A stretch of 64,000 bases of DNA. It comes from Euonymus europaeus. Taxonomy: Eukaryota > Streptophyta > Magnoliopsida > Celastrales > Celastraceae. The position numbers and the translations under genes are program-made. The stretch covers positions 6,346,501 through 6,410,500 of the forward strand of contig OY756967.1 in assembly GCA_963580455.1 (NCBI GenBank). The letters run 5' to 3'. This document shows, piece by piece, positions 22,680 to 33,952 of the stretch. A model generated the notes under the pieces. That model worked only from the letters and a program-made list of their open reading frames with translations, searched no databases and had not been told where the DNA came from. Every line of letters begins with the position of its first letter. Positions within the stretch are counted from its first letter, which is position 1.

Positions 22680-23266
22680 CCTTTCTCTCTTATGCTTGCG
22701 TGCATACCTATGTCGCACCGGAGAATCGCCGTACAATAATTATTTTTGCTGCCACTACTCCCAAATGAACATCCAAGTCTCAAGAAATAAAGCCTAGCCG
22801 TCAACCGCCATCAACAGTCGCCCAAAATCACCAAAAAAATATATAAAATTATCGTGCGGTGCCACCGAAGATAAAAGTACTCGATTCGGCAACTCAGAAC
22901 AACCCTGAAAATTTTCCATTTTGAATCTTTCTATATTTTTTCACACTTTGTAATGTATCCAAGAGAGACGCAATATTTCAAGAAAACTTCCATTTTGAAC
23001 AATATAAAATTCTGCAAATTTACATTTAAAGTAAAAAATAAACTAAAATCAAACCAAATAATGAATTGTAAAATTGGAATCCAACAATTAAAATAATTTG
23101 TGTATGCCAAAACATTGAATTTGACTGATAGTAAGAACTTTCCCAATTTTTATGCAAACATGAATAATGTTTGGTCATTTATCTCAAACGGTTATTTAAT
23201 ATTTTCATCTATGGTAAATTAATTTGAATGTTCGCGACTCTTCAAAATAATACTCTATTTCTCCGC

Positions 23267-23273
23267 TATATAA
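23267..23273 (+). promoter_or_regulatory. TATA box of the MBD-like gene
   Basis: TATATAA lies 109 bp upstream of the ATG at 23382, with a CT-rich leader between (TCTCGTTATCTTCAGTATC). Spacing and context fit a plant core promoter. The TRIM ends about 590 bp further upstream. Confidence 0.55.
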
Positions 23274-23381
23274 ACAATGTTTGTTTAACCTTTTTTTCAT
23301 CAAAGCAAACTGCAGGCACTCTAATTCCTTCCCATTTTTTGTAATATTCTACAATTCTCTCGTTATCTTCAGTATCTGTCA

Positions 23382-24760
23382 ATGGCAGCCACCTTTGAGA
23401 ATGATCAGAATCCCATTACTGGGTTGGAGATTGTACCATACATTAGTGATTTAGAAATATTTTCCTATAATCCTCCACCAACTCCAAGTCTCGAGGAGAG
23501 AAATGAAGAGCATCACATACTTTCCTCCGTCTTGAAAGAAATAATCAATGTAAGTAATTCTCGTTCAACTACCTCTCCTTTCATTTGTTGTTATACATAT
23601 ATGCAATATTTGTTTATTTATTTTGAAAAGGAGACAATTTTGGAGATTAAAAAACAAAAAGTGGATGACGGAGTAATTGCAGCAACCCCAATGTCTATCT
23701 GTCCACTAGAAGATGATATTTCAAGCCATGCAACTCCGGTAATTTTTCAATTCTCAAATCATGTTTTTACACTCTTTTTTTTTGCATGGATTTTCTAGTG
23801 TTAAAGTCGCAGTGGTACGTGCAATCCAAAGATTATAAATTCAATTCTTGAAATCAGATGTATACGAACATCTTACCCGTATCCAAATCGAGAATTTTGT
23901 GTGTGAGAGTTGTTTACGTTTACCATATAATATATTTCAATCGATGCTGTTGTAGGTTCAAACTGGGAGACGTAGAAAGACAGCAACTACATTTGTTGGG
24001 GAAATTACAAAGAGTTTCCACCTCCCTGAACAATATTACTCCCTTTATGTTGCATACATGGAAAAAGTAAGTAACATGATTAAGAAATTTTCAAAACAAA
24101 TACGTGCATGTAAGACTGCCATTGCCTATAATCTTCTCGTGTACATATGTGTAGAAGGATATGCCAGTAGAAGACATAGATCATGGAAGTAAACTACTTT
24201 TCGCAGAGAGACTCGCCCAGTGGAGGATGGAGCTAAGACTACGACACACCGGAACGCATGACACGGTACATTTCTACACTAAATTATAGTTCAATACGTA
24301 TATAATGCTAACAAAAATACTGTAAATTTTGTGTGCAGTACTATTACCACAATGGAGTATTTTTCCGTTCCAAAAATGAAGTAATAAATTTCATATTAGA
24401 TGGAACCTATCCAAGAAGGCAAGATGTTAAGGGGAAGAAGAAAGTAACAGAGGAAGATTCCCCAACTTCTACTGTAAGTTTGTACATTTATATATATATA
24501 TATTATAGCTAATGATATTTAAATTAAATATATTGATAATTTATTATGTTTAATTTTAGGCTGAAAAAACAAATAAAAGAACCCCAAAGAGAAGAAGGGC
24601 ATCCCCAGAGCCTGCCACACGTGATAAAATGCAAGCCGTTCCAGGAACCAACATATCTATCATCGACAAACTGAGACATGAGAGTTTTTTGCAGGAATCG
24701 TGGTTGAGCATGCTTAATATGAACCTATATTCTATAATGGTGCCTCACGATACATGTTGA
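23382..24760 (+). CDS. Methyl-CpG-binding-domain-like protein, six exons
   Basis: Six exons join without a stop into 277 codons: 23382-23549, 23631-23738, 23956-24066, 24155-24265, 24339-24473 and 24560-24760. Every intron is GT-AG and in phase 0, good evidence for a functional gene. Exon 1 starts MAATFENDQNP. Residues about 155-190, across exons 4 and 5, read LAQWRMELRLRHTGTH, DTYYYHNGVFFRSKNEV, NFILDG. This matches the MBD fold (W..ELR.R..G....D.YY....G..FRS..EV..F). The loop between the R-x-T-G part and the D-x-YY strand is shorter than in classical MBDs. Exon 6 has a basic stretch (TNKRTPKRRRASPEPA), a likely nuclear signal, and ends SIMVPHDTC. MBD proteins read DNA methylation; whether this one binds methyl-CpG is unknown. 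The start is the first ATG after the TATA box. Confidence 0.75.
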
Positions 24761-24963
24761 TCAACTGGATCGTGACTCGCCTACCGATCAGTGCTTACGA
24801 CTCAAAACTTCAATTTGGTGTCTTTTGTTAATGTTTCTCATCTAGCAATCTGGTTGGGATATTTAGGTCAAAGGCATTGCGAGTAGTACTCCTGGGGTGT
24901 GCGTATCATTGGGATTGGGATTGCGATTTCAATTGTAAGGGTTGTATTTGTTACTCATCTCAA

Positions 24964-24969
24964 AATAAA
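24964..24969 (+). terminator. Polyadenylation signal
   Basis: AATAAA about 204 bp after the stop codon of the MBD-like gene, just before the Harbinger element at 25048. Confidence 0.45.
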
Positions 24970-25336
24970 TTGATTAATGATTGAAAAGTCCTTCATATTC
25001 ATCTCATAAAAGTTGTACAATAAGTAGTCATTGACTTAATGAACTTTGGGTCCGTTCGGTAGAGCGGATAAGCTGTAGAGTGTATAAGCTGTAAAAATAA
25101 GCTGTGGTGTGTTCGGTAGAGCGGATGTTTTCTTAGAGTATAAGCTGTCAAATTACCATTATGGGTATTTAAAGTGATTTACTAATAAAGTTTACAAATT
25201 TATGTTATATCTATATATTTAATTAACAAACACAGCTAACGGGATTACTACAACGTATTTAAGTGATCGTGCAAACACTAATACGTTTCATACATTGTAC
25301 ATACATCTAAAAATTAAATAACACATCATCGGACCA

Positions 25337-26623
25337 TCAAAGTTGTGCCGCGATCGTATCTCTAATAGCGCCCATCGTACTATCATCATTAACAAAGTAA
25401 TCCACTGTTTCTTCAGAGTCATCTGCACCACTAGTGGCAACCGAGCTACTCGATTCACTATCAACTTCGCGGACATCTTCAGCACCTGTGCTATGTCGTC
25501 GGATGTAGTTATGCAAGGCGCAACACGCAACCACTATCTGTGGTTGATGTTCAATCTTATATGACGGCATATCATTCAAAATTTTTCATCTTCTTTTCAT
25601 TACCCCAAATGTCCTCTCTATCACATTCCGAAGTGACGAGTGTTTACGGTTGAACTTCTCACGCGGCCCACTAGGTCGACGACCCGACTGCCACTCTGGA
25701 ACGTGATAACGTTCGCCTCTATAAGGCGCAAGATAGCCCGTCCTATTGGAGTACCCCGCATCCACCAAGTAATACTTTCCTACACATTTACCACATTCGT
25801 TGACAACTAATATTTTCCGTAGCACAAATATTAAAAAAAATGGATGGAGAAATAGTAGCTAAAGATTAGAAAAAAAAAATATACCTTGAGGCGGATGCGG
25901 GAAATTGAATTCCGGCTTTCGAGTCACATAATCTAGAACCCTTGCATCATGCGCAGACCCCTCAAAACCCGCAGCGACAAATATAAACATCATATCAAAG
26001 TCACAGACCGCCAACACATTCTGGCTCGTGTAACCCTTCCTGTTAATATAACGGGATTGTTCAGTCGGAGGTACGACCGCAGGAATATGAGTCCCGTCCA
26101 ACGCTCCAATAGCACCCTGAAAAGCCCTTGCTCGTCGATCACTTGTTATCCTCATCGGGACTTCATCAAACTGATTTGGCCTCGGTCTAATTTCATCATA
26201 TGACGATGAAATTACAGATTTAAGAACCAAGTGAAAAACACGAGACACAGTATCTCCTGAATGTTGAAATCTGTCCTGAAGATTTCTGCTGCTAGCACCT
26301 TGTCCCAAGGCAAATAAGAATATAGCCACCATCTCCGGTATTTGGACATTGCGAGATCCTTGCAGCATGTATCTGGTGGATAAGTCCACACACAATGCTT
26401 TAAAACATTCAACTGACATCCTGAAACTTTCCTTACACCAAACTGGATTGCCATTCAACACCTCCGCAACGTACTGCGCACCCGTTAACACAGATGTTCT
26501 ACATGGGACACGTGGTATTGCTTCAGGCAATATCACATTCTCATAATATATTGCTGCAGCAGATGCACCCAGACAGTAATAATCATAATCCTCATCGGAA
26601 GAAGTATTCTCTGAATTATTCAT
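25337..26623 (-). pseudogene. PIF/Harbinger DDE transposase, one nonsense codon
   Basis: Two exons on the - strand: 26623-25885 and 25779-25337, with a GT-AG intron of 105 bp that joins PPQ to GKYYLVDAGY in frame. The joined frame is 393 codons, the normal size for a HARBI1-like transposase. The DDE_Tnp_4 triad is visible: D in GAIGALDGTHIPA, D in YYLVDAGYSNRTGYL, and E in LRNVIERTFGVMKRR. An HTH-like region lies around MVAIFLFALGQGASSRNLQD. The protein would cut and paste the element together with the Myb-like partner. A single TGA at 25586-25588 (codon 311) falls where the family has Trp or similar (MKRR*KILNDMPS). The rest, VVACCALHNYIRRHS and an acidic tail, is intact, so the inactivation is recent. 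Confidence 0.9.
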
Positions 26624-27116
26624 AGCTGCGGAAAATTGATGGACTTAAAAAATTTATTAAGCAAAAGTCCAACAATTAACATAAGATTACCACATACCCT
26701 TCTTTTACAACTGTTAAAAAAATTCGACATTCTTTCCTCAGATATAGTTGGGAAAAATTCACATATAAAAATGAGCAATAAATTAAATTTCTTAAAACCT
26801 AAAAACAAATCACATATTTTTAAGTCTGAAAATCTAAAATAAGAAGCGAAACAATACAAAGAATGACACTGACATATGTAATAACTGGGACAACTACATA
26901 GCTGGGAAAAAACCGAATCAAATAAGATAAATGAAAGTAAGAAACATACAAACTAAACATAATCATAATCCGTCGCATCCGTTTTAGAATTCGAGAAACT
27001 CATATTTAGATCCCACAGAAAAAAGAAAAAAAAAATGCAGATGTCTAATGTCTCACACCTAAACCAAACTTATTATCCCAAATTGTTCTTATTTAGAACA
27101 TCACTCAGACTAGGTA

Positions 27117-27820
27117 TTACTTGCCCCTAAGAATCCCTACAATGAAATTCCTCCTCGCCTCAGCTGGCATAGTCACAAGCACAGTCCTGAAATATGGGTT
27201 CTCAAATTTCAACAAAGCCTCCACATACTCATCCATGGTCAGTATCTCTTCCTTCCACATTTGGGCCAAAATTAATGGAGCAGCTTCATCCCTCGAGGCA
27301 CTGCGGGTATCACGTGCCTCCATTGCACTTGCTATCCTTCCCAATGACTCTGACGGATTACTACTGTCACAGGACTTTCACTTCTTGGACGTCCCAGGAC
27401 CCTTCACAGATGAAGCTGTCATGTAGGGGCTGCCAATGTCTCCAGTCACAGGGGTTTGAGTTGCTCTTTGGCTTATTGGAGTTCACCTTGTGTCATCCTC
27501 TCCCAGAGGCCCCATTCTTTCCTGAGTTGATCCCATTTGTTTTTCATAGCCTCTTTTGTGTACGAACATCCTGTCTGCACCCCAAACCGATGTACAATAC
27601 CATCCCAATTAATCTTTGGCATGGGAGAGCCGAGTAGCCTAGGGATTGATTGAAAGTAGTCCACACAAATGTCCACAAAAGCATCTGTCAAGTCCTGAGT
27701 CCACTTTGTCTTCTCTGGAGTACTTTCCCCAATGACTTGCTTCCCATGTTTTCGCATTTTTCTAACCCTATATGGACTGGACAATGAAAAAAGACTCAAA
27801 GACCATCTTATATGAAACAA
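27117..27820 (-). pseudogene. Harbinger Myb/SANT-like accessory protein, broken
   Basis: In PIF/Harbinger elements the second gene encodes a Myb/SANT-like DNA-binding protein that brings transposase to the ends. The first part (27820-27473) contains KTKWTQDLTDAFVDICVDYF, INWDGIVHRFG and YTKEAMKNKWDQLRKEW, the three tryptophan-bearing helices of a Myb/SANT-like domain. The likely start is the MRKHGKQVIG methionine. After MTQGELQ the frame hits TAA. A C-terminal part in another frame (27344-27117) includes RDEAAPLILAQMWK and RTVLVTMPAEARRNFIVGIL, which looks like the true carboxyl end. The two are separated by a frameshift region with further stops. Confidence 0.75.
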
Positions 27821-28166
27821 GTGCAGCCTACTTAAAGAACAAAATGACTATCAATGGCAATCTTATATAGAATACCAAAGAATACCTAATAGCAATACAA
27901 ATGATTAGGAAGAAAAGCAAAAATAACAAAAGGTGTGTCATGGAGAACATGGAAGTAAAAGGTACCAGCAGTGGATCAATTTTCCCATCCCCCTAAATGT
28001 TGACATCTAGGTTTATATTTAGCGGTGTAACCGTCCCAATTACTATGCTTAGGAGTCTTGAAATAATAGCGCAACTAAATTTGACATAACCAGAGACTGA
28101 AGTAAAGCACCATCAAAGAAAATTCAGTCTGCTCAGGCCAAAATAAAATTTTTAAGGACTCATAAA

Positions 28167-28382
28167 GAAGACAAAATTAATCAGTCAATAATTTATCAAC
28201 CAACCCATAGCTCTCCACACATTCACACATTTGCATTGTATCTCTTGGTATCTTGTCTCTATTCAATTGAATGGGAAGACAAAATTAATCAGTCAATAAT
28301 TTATCAACCAACCCATAGCTCTCCACACATTCACACATTTGCATTGTATCTCTTGGTATCTTGTCTCTATTCAATTGAATGG
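28167..28382. repeat. Exact 108-bp tandem duplication in the Harbinger
   Basis: 28167-28274 is repeated as 28275-28382 with no difference that I can see. It lies in the non-coding stretch between the Myb-like gene and the right end. I see no gene in 27.83-29.37 kb. Confidence 0.92.
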
Positions 28383-29633
28383 GAATACAGTAGTTAATGC
28401 CAATTATATGTTGTCTATTGTTTTCTTTCTTTATTTCAGGGTTTTTTGCAGAATTGTGTCTCTATGAGTTACTCTCCAATTGTAGCATTGTGCATTGTGT
28501 CTCTATGAGTTACACATTTAGGTTATTGATTTTATTCTTGAAGGTTGTTAATTAGGCAGCCATCAAACAAGACCTAAAATTATGGCACTTATGCAAGTTC
28601 AAATATGGCCCTGCCTCCTGGTCATGTATCGTTGTTTATAGCCATTGCTTGCTCTAGCATAGTTACACTGGGAATTGAAGGTCATCAAGTATTAACTATG
28701 GGGATGCACTTTTATAGCCAGCATAATGAACAGCCATAGAACAATAAAATCCTACAAAAGCCACTGCGACATGGGCATACACAAGCACATCTAAAAATTC
28801 CAAGAATCATTTATGCTCCTACATGGGACTGTAAAACAAAAATAACCAGACCTTAAGGCAGCGTTCATGCATATGGGTAACAGAAACCGCACAAGTGAAG
28901 ACCATGTTCTGGCATCTTAAAAAAACCTAAAATTAGGGATCTTTCTGCTTACCGGAAGGTTGCGCCTGGATGAGATTGTGTTTGCGGTTGGTGCGGCGAC
29001 GTGATGAAGAGAATCGGATGAAAGATTCTGCTGGAAGTTACAACCCTATGTCACACGCGAGAGAGAGGATCGTTCGATTAGGAGAAAGGAGTGTCGAAAT
29101 CAAGCAGAGCCATGCAAGGTAGAAGATGCTAACCTCAAATCGTCATCGCCGGAGCTTGAGGATGTCATCCTTACGAGATTCAGCGGCTGTCCGAAATGGA
29201 AGTTAGGGCTTTGGACACAAGAGACCTTGAAGTGCGTAGAGGGAGGGGCATTTACGGATAGATTTTCAACCACCCCACATGTCATCTCAATATGGATCTT
29301 TTAACAAAAACAAACAAACGCTGGCCGGTTTACTGTTTGGACCGGCCAAAAATAAAAAACGCCTTGCCGAACGGGACCTTTATCCCACAAGAAACTCTTT
29401 TAATTTAAATAAAATTTTAATGATCAAATTATGGAGGGCAAACTATATGTTGGACAAAAATAATGTGCAACTCCTCGTTCCAAAAGACACAATCATTAAT
29501 TGGAAAGGCATATCCTTATCTAGTGTCTATTGTGAAGAGTCACCACAAACGTTATAAATAGATTACTCACTTATGTTGGCTGTTGCAATCTTGTAGCTAT
29601 TTGTTTTAAATAATTTAAATCTTATCAAATGCA

Positions 29634-29694
29634 TCCGCAGTAGCACAATGGTAATTTCAAATCATGAATTCCTGGTTCAACTCCCGGCAGTGGA
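29634..29694 (+). pseudogene. tRNA-like relic or SINE head
   Basis: TAGCACAATGG (29641-29651) resembles the polymerase III A box and GGTTCAACTCC (29674-29684) the B box (GGTTCRANTCC). TCCGCAG at 29634-29640 can pair with CAGTGGA at 29688-29694 (five Watson-Crick pairs, one G-T, one mismatch). The T arm CCTGG-TTCAACT-CCCGG pairs at four of five positions. The whole is only about 61 nt, too short for a tRNA with a full anticodon arm. A decayed tRNA (the T arm resembles tRNA-Gly) or a tRNA-derived SINE head are both possible. Confidence 0.45.
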
Positions 29695-29829
29695 ATTTCT
29701 TTTATAAATTTATTTTTCCGAATGCAAGATATTTTGTGGGCCACATGTTGATTGTTTTTAGTAACTAGCCAATAATCAGAAGAGTTTGGCCCGCTTTATT
29801 TGTACCCCACTATTTCATAACTACATACG

Positions 29830-30310
29830 TGGCTTGTGGGGTTTCCTGAGTTGAATGCACACAGACTAAGGAACTGAATTGAAAGTAAAAACACAGAATT
29901 TACGTGGTTTGGTAAGAATGCCTAAGTCCACGGGTAGAGCCTCTATTTCTTATTCTTTTTTACAATGGTTACAAGTGATGCTATTTATAATAAAATCAAG
30001 TAATCGCTCTCCTACTTTCTCTCCTTGCATCAACGGTTACAAGTGATGCTATTTATAATAAAATCAAGTACCTGCTCTCTTGCTTTCTCTCCTTGCATCG
30101 TGGATGCAATCCTCGTTTGAATTTTGAAGAGAAGTTACATTTGAATTTTGAAGGTAAGTTGACGAGATCATGATCATCACCAAAGGCGGGATGAGGTTTT
30201 TCAAGTTATGCATCACACTCCCAATACGTCTTGTGCCACGTGTAGCCTTCAGGTGTCCACTGTCTCCCAACAGCCACATGGCATCGCACTTTTATACTCC
30301 ACAATAGCCC
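29830..30310. repeat. LTR-like fragment
   Basis: Contains AATTTACGTGGTTTGGTAAG and CCTAAGTCCACGGGTAGAG, phrases that recur in plant retrotransposon LTRs, followed by the duplicated block at 29967-30102 and a stretch ending CACAATAGCCCCCAACC. I found neither ends nor a partner. Confidence 0.35.
29967..30102. repeat. 68-bp tandem duplication
   Basis: GGTTACAAGTGATGCTATTT begins at 29967 and at 30035. The copies agree for about the first 36 bases and then show a few changes (ATCGCTCTCCTAC against CCTGCTCTCTTGC). Confidence 0.85.
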
Positions 30311-30479
30311 CCAACCTTTTTTCTTCTTTCCAAAGGAATGAAGGATTAAGGCTTGAATCATCTTAAGACAAGCAAGTTGTGGTTCGCCTTTTGGGTCTCC
30401 TTCCGTAGGATCATAACACTTTTCACAAAGTTGCCTACGTAGCCCATTCCTATGCTGGACGTCTAAGCTAGAGACAATG

Positions 30480-30690
30480 GCGCATCAGCCCCTCCGAGGC
30501 TGGATGCATTCGTCTGGCACAAAGGTGCCTGCGCCTAAGCTGGGCACCAGCTCCCTACTAGCTGGATGTGTACGCACCAGCCTCTCCTAAGCTAGGTGTC
30601 TACATCTGGCATAAGCTTGCCTAAGCATTCGCTCCTAGGTTGGATGCATTTATCTGGCGCATAAGATCCCACTCTCTTTCAGACTCATCT
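30480..30690. repeat. Degenerate minisatellite, ~45-bp unit
   Basis: Three to four diverged copies of a unit containing CTAAGCTGG, GGATGCATTCGTCTGGCAC and similar variants (GGATGTGTACGCACC, GGATGCATTTATCTGGCGC). It sits beside LTR-like sequence and may be part of an LTR. Confidence 0.5.
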
Positions 30691-30910
30691 GGTAGTGAGG
30701 CAAATTATGTAAGCTAGCATCGGGTACCAACTCAATATAGTGTTAAATATCTCTCAAAGGAGAAAGTTATTCTAGTAACTCATCCACAACAAGTTTTGGT
30801 ATATCAGCCATAATCTCTTGAAAAACATTAGAAACCTCAGGTACCTCCTTAGACTACTTCCCATCTATGAAGGATTTCACCACCAGAACATGTACCCCAC
30901 AAGCCTATTT

Positions 30911-32722
30911 TGTAACGCCCCATACCACGAAACCCTAATTTTCGGGCTCATAGTCCAGAACGCTATCTATATTACTGTATAAACTCACCCTACATTTACT
31001 ACAAATTCACTTTATTGCAAAAATTACACCAAATTAATTACAATATCCTAGTCTAAAATAAAAGATTCATCTTATATATTTTAAATAATCAGTAACATAT
31101 AATTAATATCCCATAAGTATACTATTGTGAATCTTATACTTTTCATCCTCATTTTGAATCTACACTTATTACCATACATCAACGCTATCATCTGTAAATG
31201 CATAAATAAATTTAATACTTAATTAATCAATCTTTCATGAAAAATAGCTTCTGTCACATGAGCATCTTCTTCATGGATCTACGGCAACACCATCAACTCC
31301 TAAGTCAACATAATCATCTAAGAGATCATAACCTACATCACGGAACATAGTGAGCCGAGGCCCAGCAACTAATATCGATGCACGAATGCATGTGAACCAT
31401 ATCTTTAGCGAGCAGTCAACCATTTAAATCCTTTTTTTCAGTACTTGGGCCCTTAACCTATATACACTGTTACAGAGCAACCGGTCAGGATTTTCCTTTA
31501 ATTAATTGTTCTACCAAAGAACACTTTCAAGTCAATAAAACCTTTTTCTTTTCCAATCAACATATACCCCCTCTGAAGTAGTAGTACCTCGTCTATAAAA
31601 ATATTTTATCCTTTATGTGCATGTCGTGTATGCTATGATATGTCATGCTTTATACAAAGCAAACAGTAAACATTACCTCCACAAACATTATAATTTCACC
31701 TCACATTCCATCCAGAAATAGCATAAACAAACATTCATCACAGTATTCCATAATACAGTTGCAACATCATATGACACATCGCAAATCATAAACAGTCAAT
31801 CAATATAGCCAAGCAGCACATTTTACACAGTTATAACATAAACAAAACATTTATCACAGTATTCCGTAATATAGTTGGATATTACATACAGTGATGTGCC
31901 CCTAAAATTCCCGATAATTTAATTATAAAGATTAGTTCCTGAAACTCATACAATATCCATAATTATAACATTATAAAATTTGGTTTCTGTAACCCATAAC
32001 AATATCCACCACTATTAACCTTTATTAATTCTATTATTTTAATCAATTTCTTTTATTATTAATATTTATATTAATTAATTAAATTAATATTCAACCGGGT
32101 CAGTTTGACCCCGTTGTCACTTCCTCCTCACATTACCGGGTCTAACAGACTCGATTTCTAGGAAGATCGGGTCACCACCGTTGGCAGTGCGGTGGTGTTC
32201 ACGTTTGAAACCAACCAGTCGATCATGCCTCCACAAGTCCATCTATGTAACCATTTACCTATGGCATGGCCAGAAACGAAAGAATTGTGGCAAAGAACGA
32301 TTGGCTACGCTGTGTATTCACCCCATCGTTGCTCAGTAACCACTGCCCCGTTCTATTTGAAATTAATCTATGAACTCCCTTCGTCGAGCCCTTTCTTCCA
32401 GTGTTAGCAACGCAATGATCTCCTCCGTTTCTGTCAAGTCCATTTCTATCACCGTCGTTTTCTATAGGGACGCCGGTCCTCTAGTGTTTTTCCTCATCTC
32501 TCGATTTTTGTGCTAGCCATTTTATATTTATTTAAATCTATTTCATTTTTACGATCCTACCCATGCCCTTACTATTGAATTACACTAAATATCTATCTAT
32601 ATTTACAGTCTTGCCATTATCATATCTACTATTATATTTTTGTATTTAACATTCATAATTAATAATAAATTCATTTTAACTCCGATTATAATGATTCTTG
32701 CATCCCTAATTTTTGGAATCAT
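30911..32722 (+). repeat. Gypsy chromovirus-type LTR fragment (candidate)
   Basis: Starts TGTAACGCCCCATACC, the TGTAAC-CCC opening common in Tekay/Del-type gypsy LTRs. GTGAGCCGAGGCCCAGCAAC at about 31350 resembles the GTGAGC...CTCAGCAA block of those LTRs. An A/T-rich interior and a pocket with GGGTCAGTTTGACCCC (32098 on) follow. No gag or pol is next to it. The right end is uncertain: a CCCTAATTTTTGG near 32705 may be a decayed end. I found no target duplication. Confidence 0.45.
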
Positions 32723-32779
32723 AAGGCTTTTTATGCTCTTTTGCAGCTACAACTGGTTGTTTGTCAATTGCCATATCGG

Positions 32780-32905
32780 GTACATTTGGCTTAGTGGCAG
32801 TGGAGCCCCCAAAACCTTCGACAATAGCTATTTTGTTGCCCTACCAGGTGAAGAGTTCCATAATTGATAAAGTTGGCATGCTCTTTTACACCATATGTGG
32901 ATATT
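32780..32905 (+). pseudogene. Ascorbate-peroxidase-like exon relic
   Basis: Across two frames the + strand reads SGTFGLVAVEPPK, then after a one-base slip at the C run APKTFDNSYFVALPGEE, then after another slip FTPYVD. In plant ascorbate peroxidases the order is SG..G.WT.EPLKFDNSYF..L..GE, then F.PYV(D/E). The spacing between FDNSYF and F-x-PYVD is about 25 nt shorter than in the family, as a deletion would give. The active enzyme removes hydrogen peroxide with ascorbate; this is only a broken piece of the C-terminal third. The match is short and could be chance. Confidence 0.4.
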
Positions 32906-33952
32906 TTAGAAATTATGGCAATGAAGACTTTAAGTTTACAATTGTTTTTACATAGTCATGTCATTCTTACACAAAAATGTACAACTAGTCTTGTTTTAGC
33001 TCTAGCCATTTTTGTTGAACGGGCAAAATTTTGTTTCTCTATAACTTTGTGATATTTGCGCATGTACTTTTTCTTTATTATACATGGAAAATATTTTACA
33101 CAAGGCCAAACAAAAAATTTTCATGGTTTAACTTTTCCAAACAAAGATATTTACATATTGCTGTCTTACATAAATATGATCTTAGAATTTAATATGGTTT
33201 TTTCGCTTTGCACAAAAAAAAAAAAATGCCATGTTAATGTTTTATGTAACATGTTTAATAATTTAAACACAATAAAAATTAATCATAAAACGCAATATTT
33301 TCATAATCCATCTCAAAGGACATACATAGAGGCCACTCTATTAGGGTTCGTTTAATACAATCAAATATAACATTAGGAGATAATACTCCAACATCATGTA
33401 TTTGATAGATTATCCTCGCCTTCCATATAACGAGTGACAAGTTGTGCTTTAGTCTCAGAAATATCATTTCGTTCACTCAAACAAATCCACTAATTATAGT
33501 ACCCAAAAATTAAGCGAGTACCCTGATTTACAAACAAGCCCTATCTTGGACCACCCTTCTTGTGACCTTGTTAGCACACATCATCGTCACATCCAAGGCC
33601 CTATTGTGGACCAACTCGATACCTCACCATTGGGTCGTGCCCAAACTCGCCTAGGTTTGCAATCAGGTCATGGGCTAAGAGGGCAGGTAGAGCTCATGAG
33701 TGAACTAGCTAGCGTTGCAGGTCTTGAGTCCCGCATCTCAATCACTGTGGGTTGCAGCGCCAACATTCTATGCAAGCAAAGTGCTAGAGCGGTAGAGTAC
33801 TATAGGCGAGCTTTGAGTTGGGTGAACCAATTAGAGAGGTGGTCGAGTATGTCTTGAAGTTTGCAAAGAGCCATCCAAATGTCTATGCTGTCGTGTTTGT
33901 CAATGCCAGGTAGGTTTGTTGGTGCATCCGATTGAGCCAACAGTGAGAAGAA

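Larger units (their letters stand above)
25048..29378 (-). mobile_element. PIF/Harbinger transposon, nearly complete
   Basis: A 4,331-bp DNA transposon. The left end is GGGTCCGTTCGGTAGAGCG; the right end in reverse complement is GGTCCCGTTCGGCAAGGCG, so the terminal inverted repeats match over about 19 bp with a few changes. TTT flanks both sides (25045-25047, 29379-29381), a 3-bp duplication as PIF/Harbinger elements make, although TTA or TAA is more usual. Inside, both on the - strand, are the two genes of the superfamily: a DDE transposase (25337-26623) and a Myb/SANT-like protein (27117-27820). Near the left end GTTCGGTAGAGCGGAT occurs twice (25054, 25111) and ATAAGCTGT several times, a subterminal repeat array. 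Both genes carry disabling changes. Confidence 0.88.

Noticed and set aside
30064..30279. 71-codon frame on the - strand
   Set aside because: It overlaps LTR-like sequence and a tandem duplication; no homology recognised.
33546..33857. 103-codon frame on the + strand
   Set aside because: No recognisable domain, and the opposite strand carries a primer-site-like motif that makes this probable retroelement leader.
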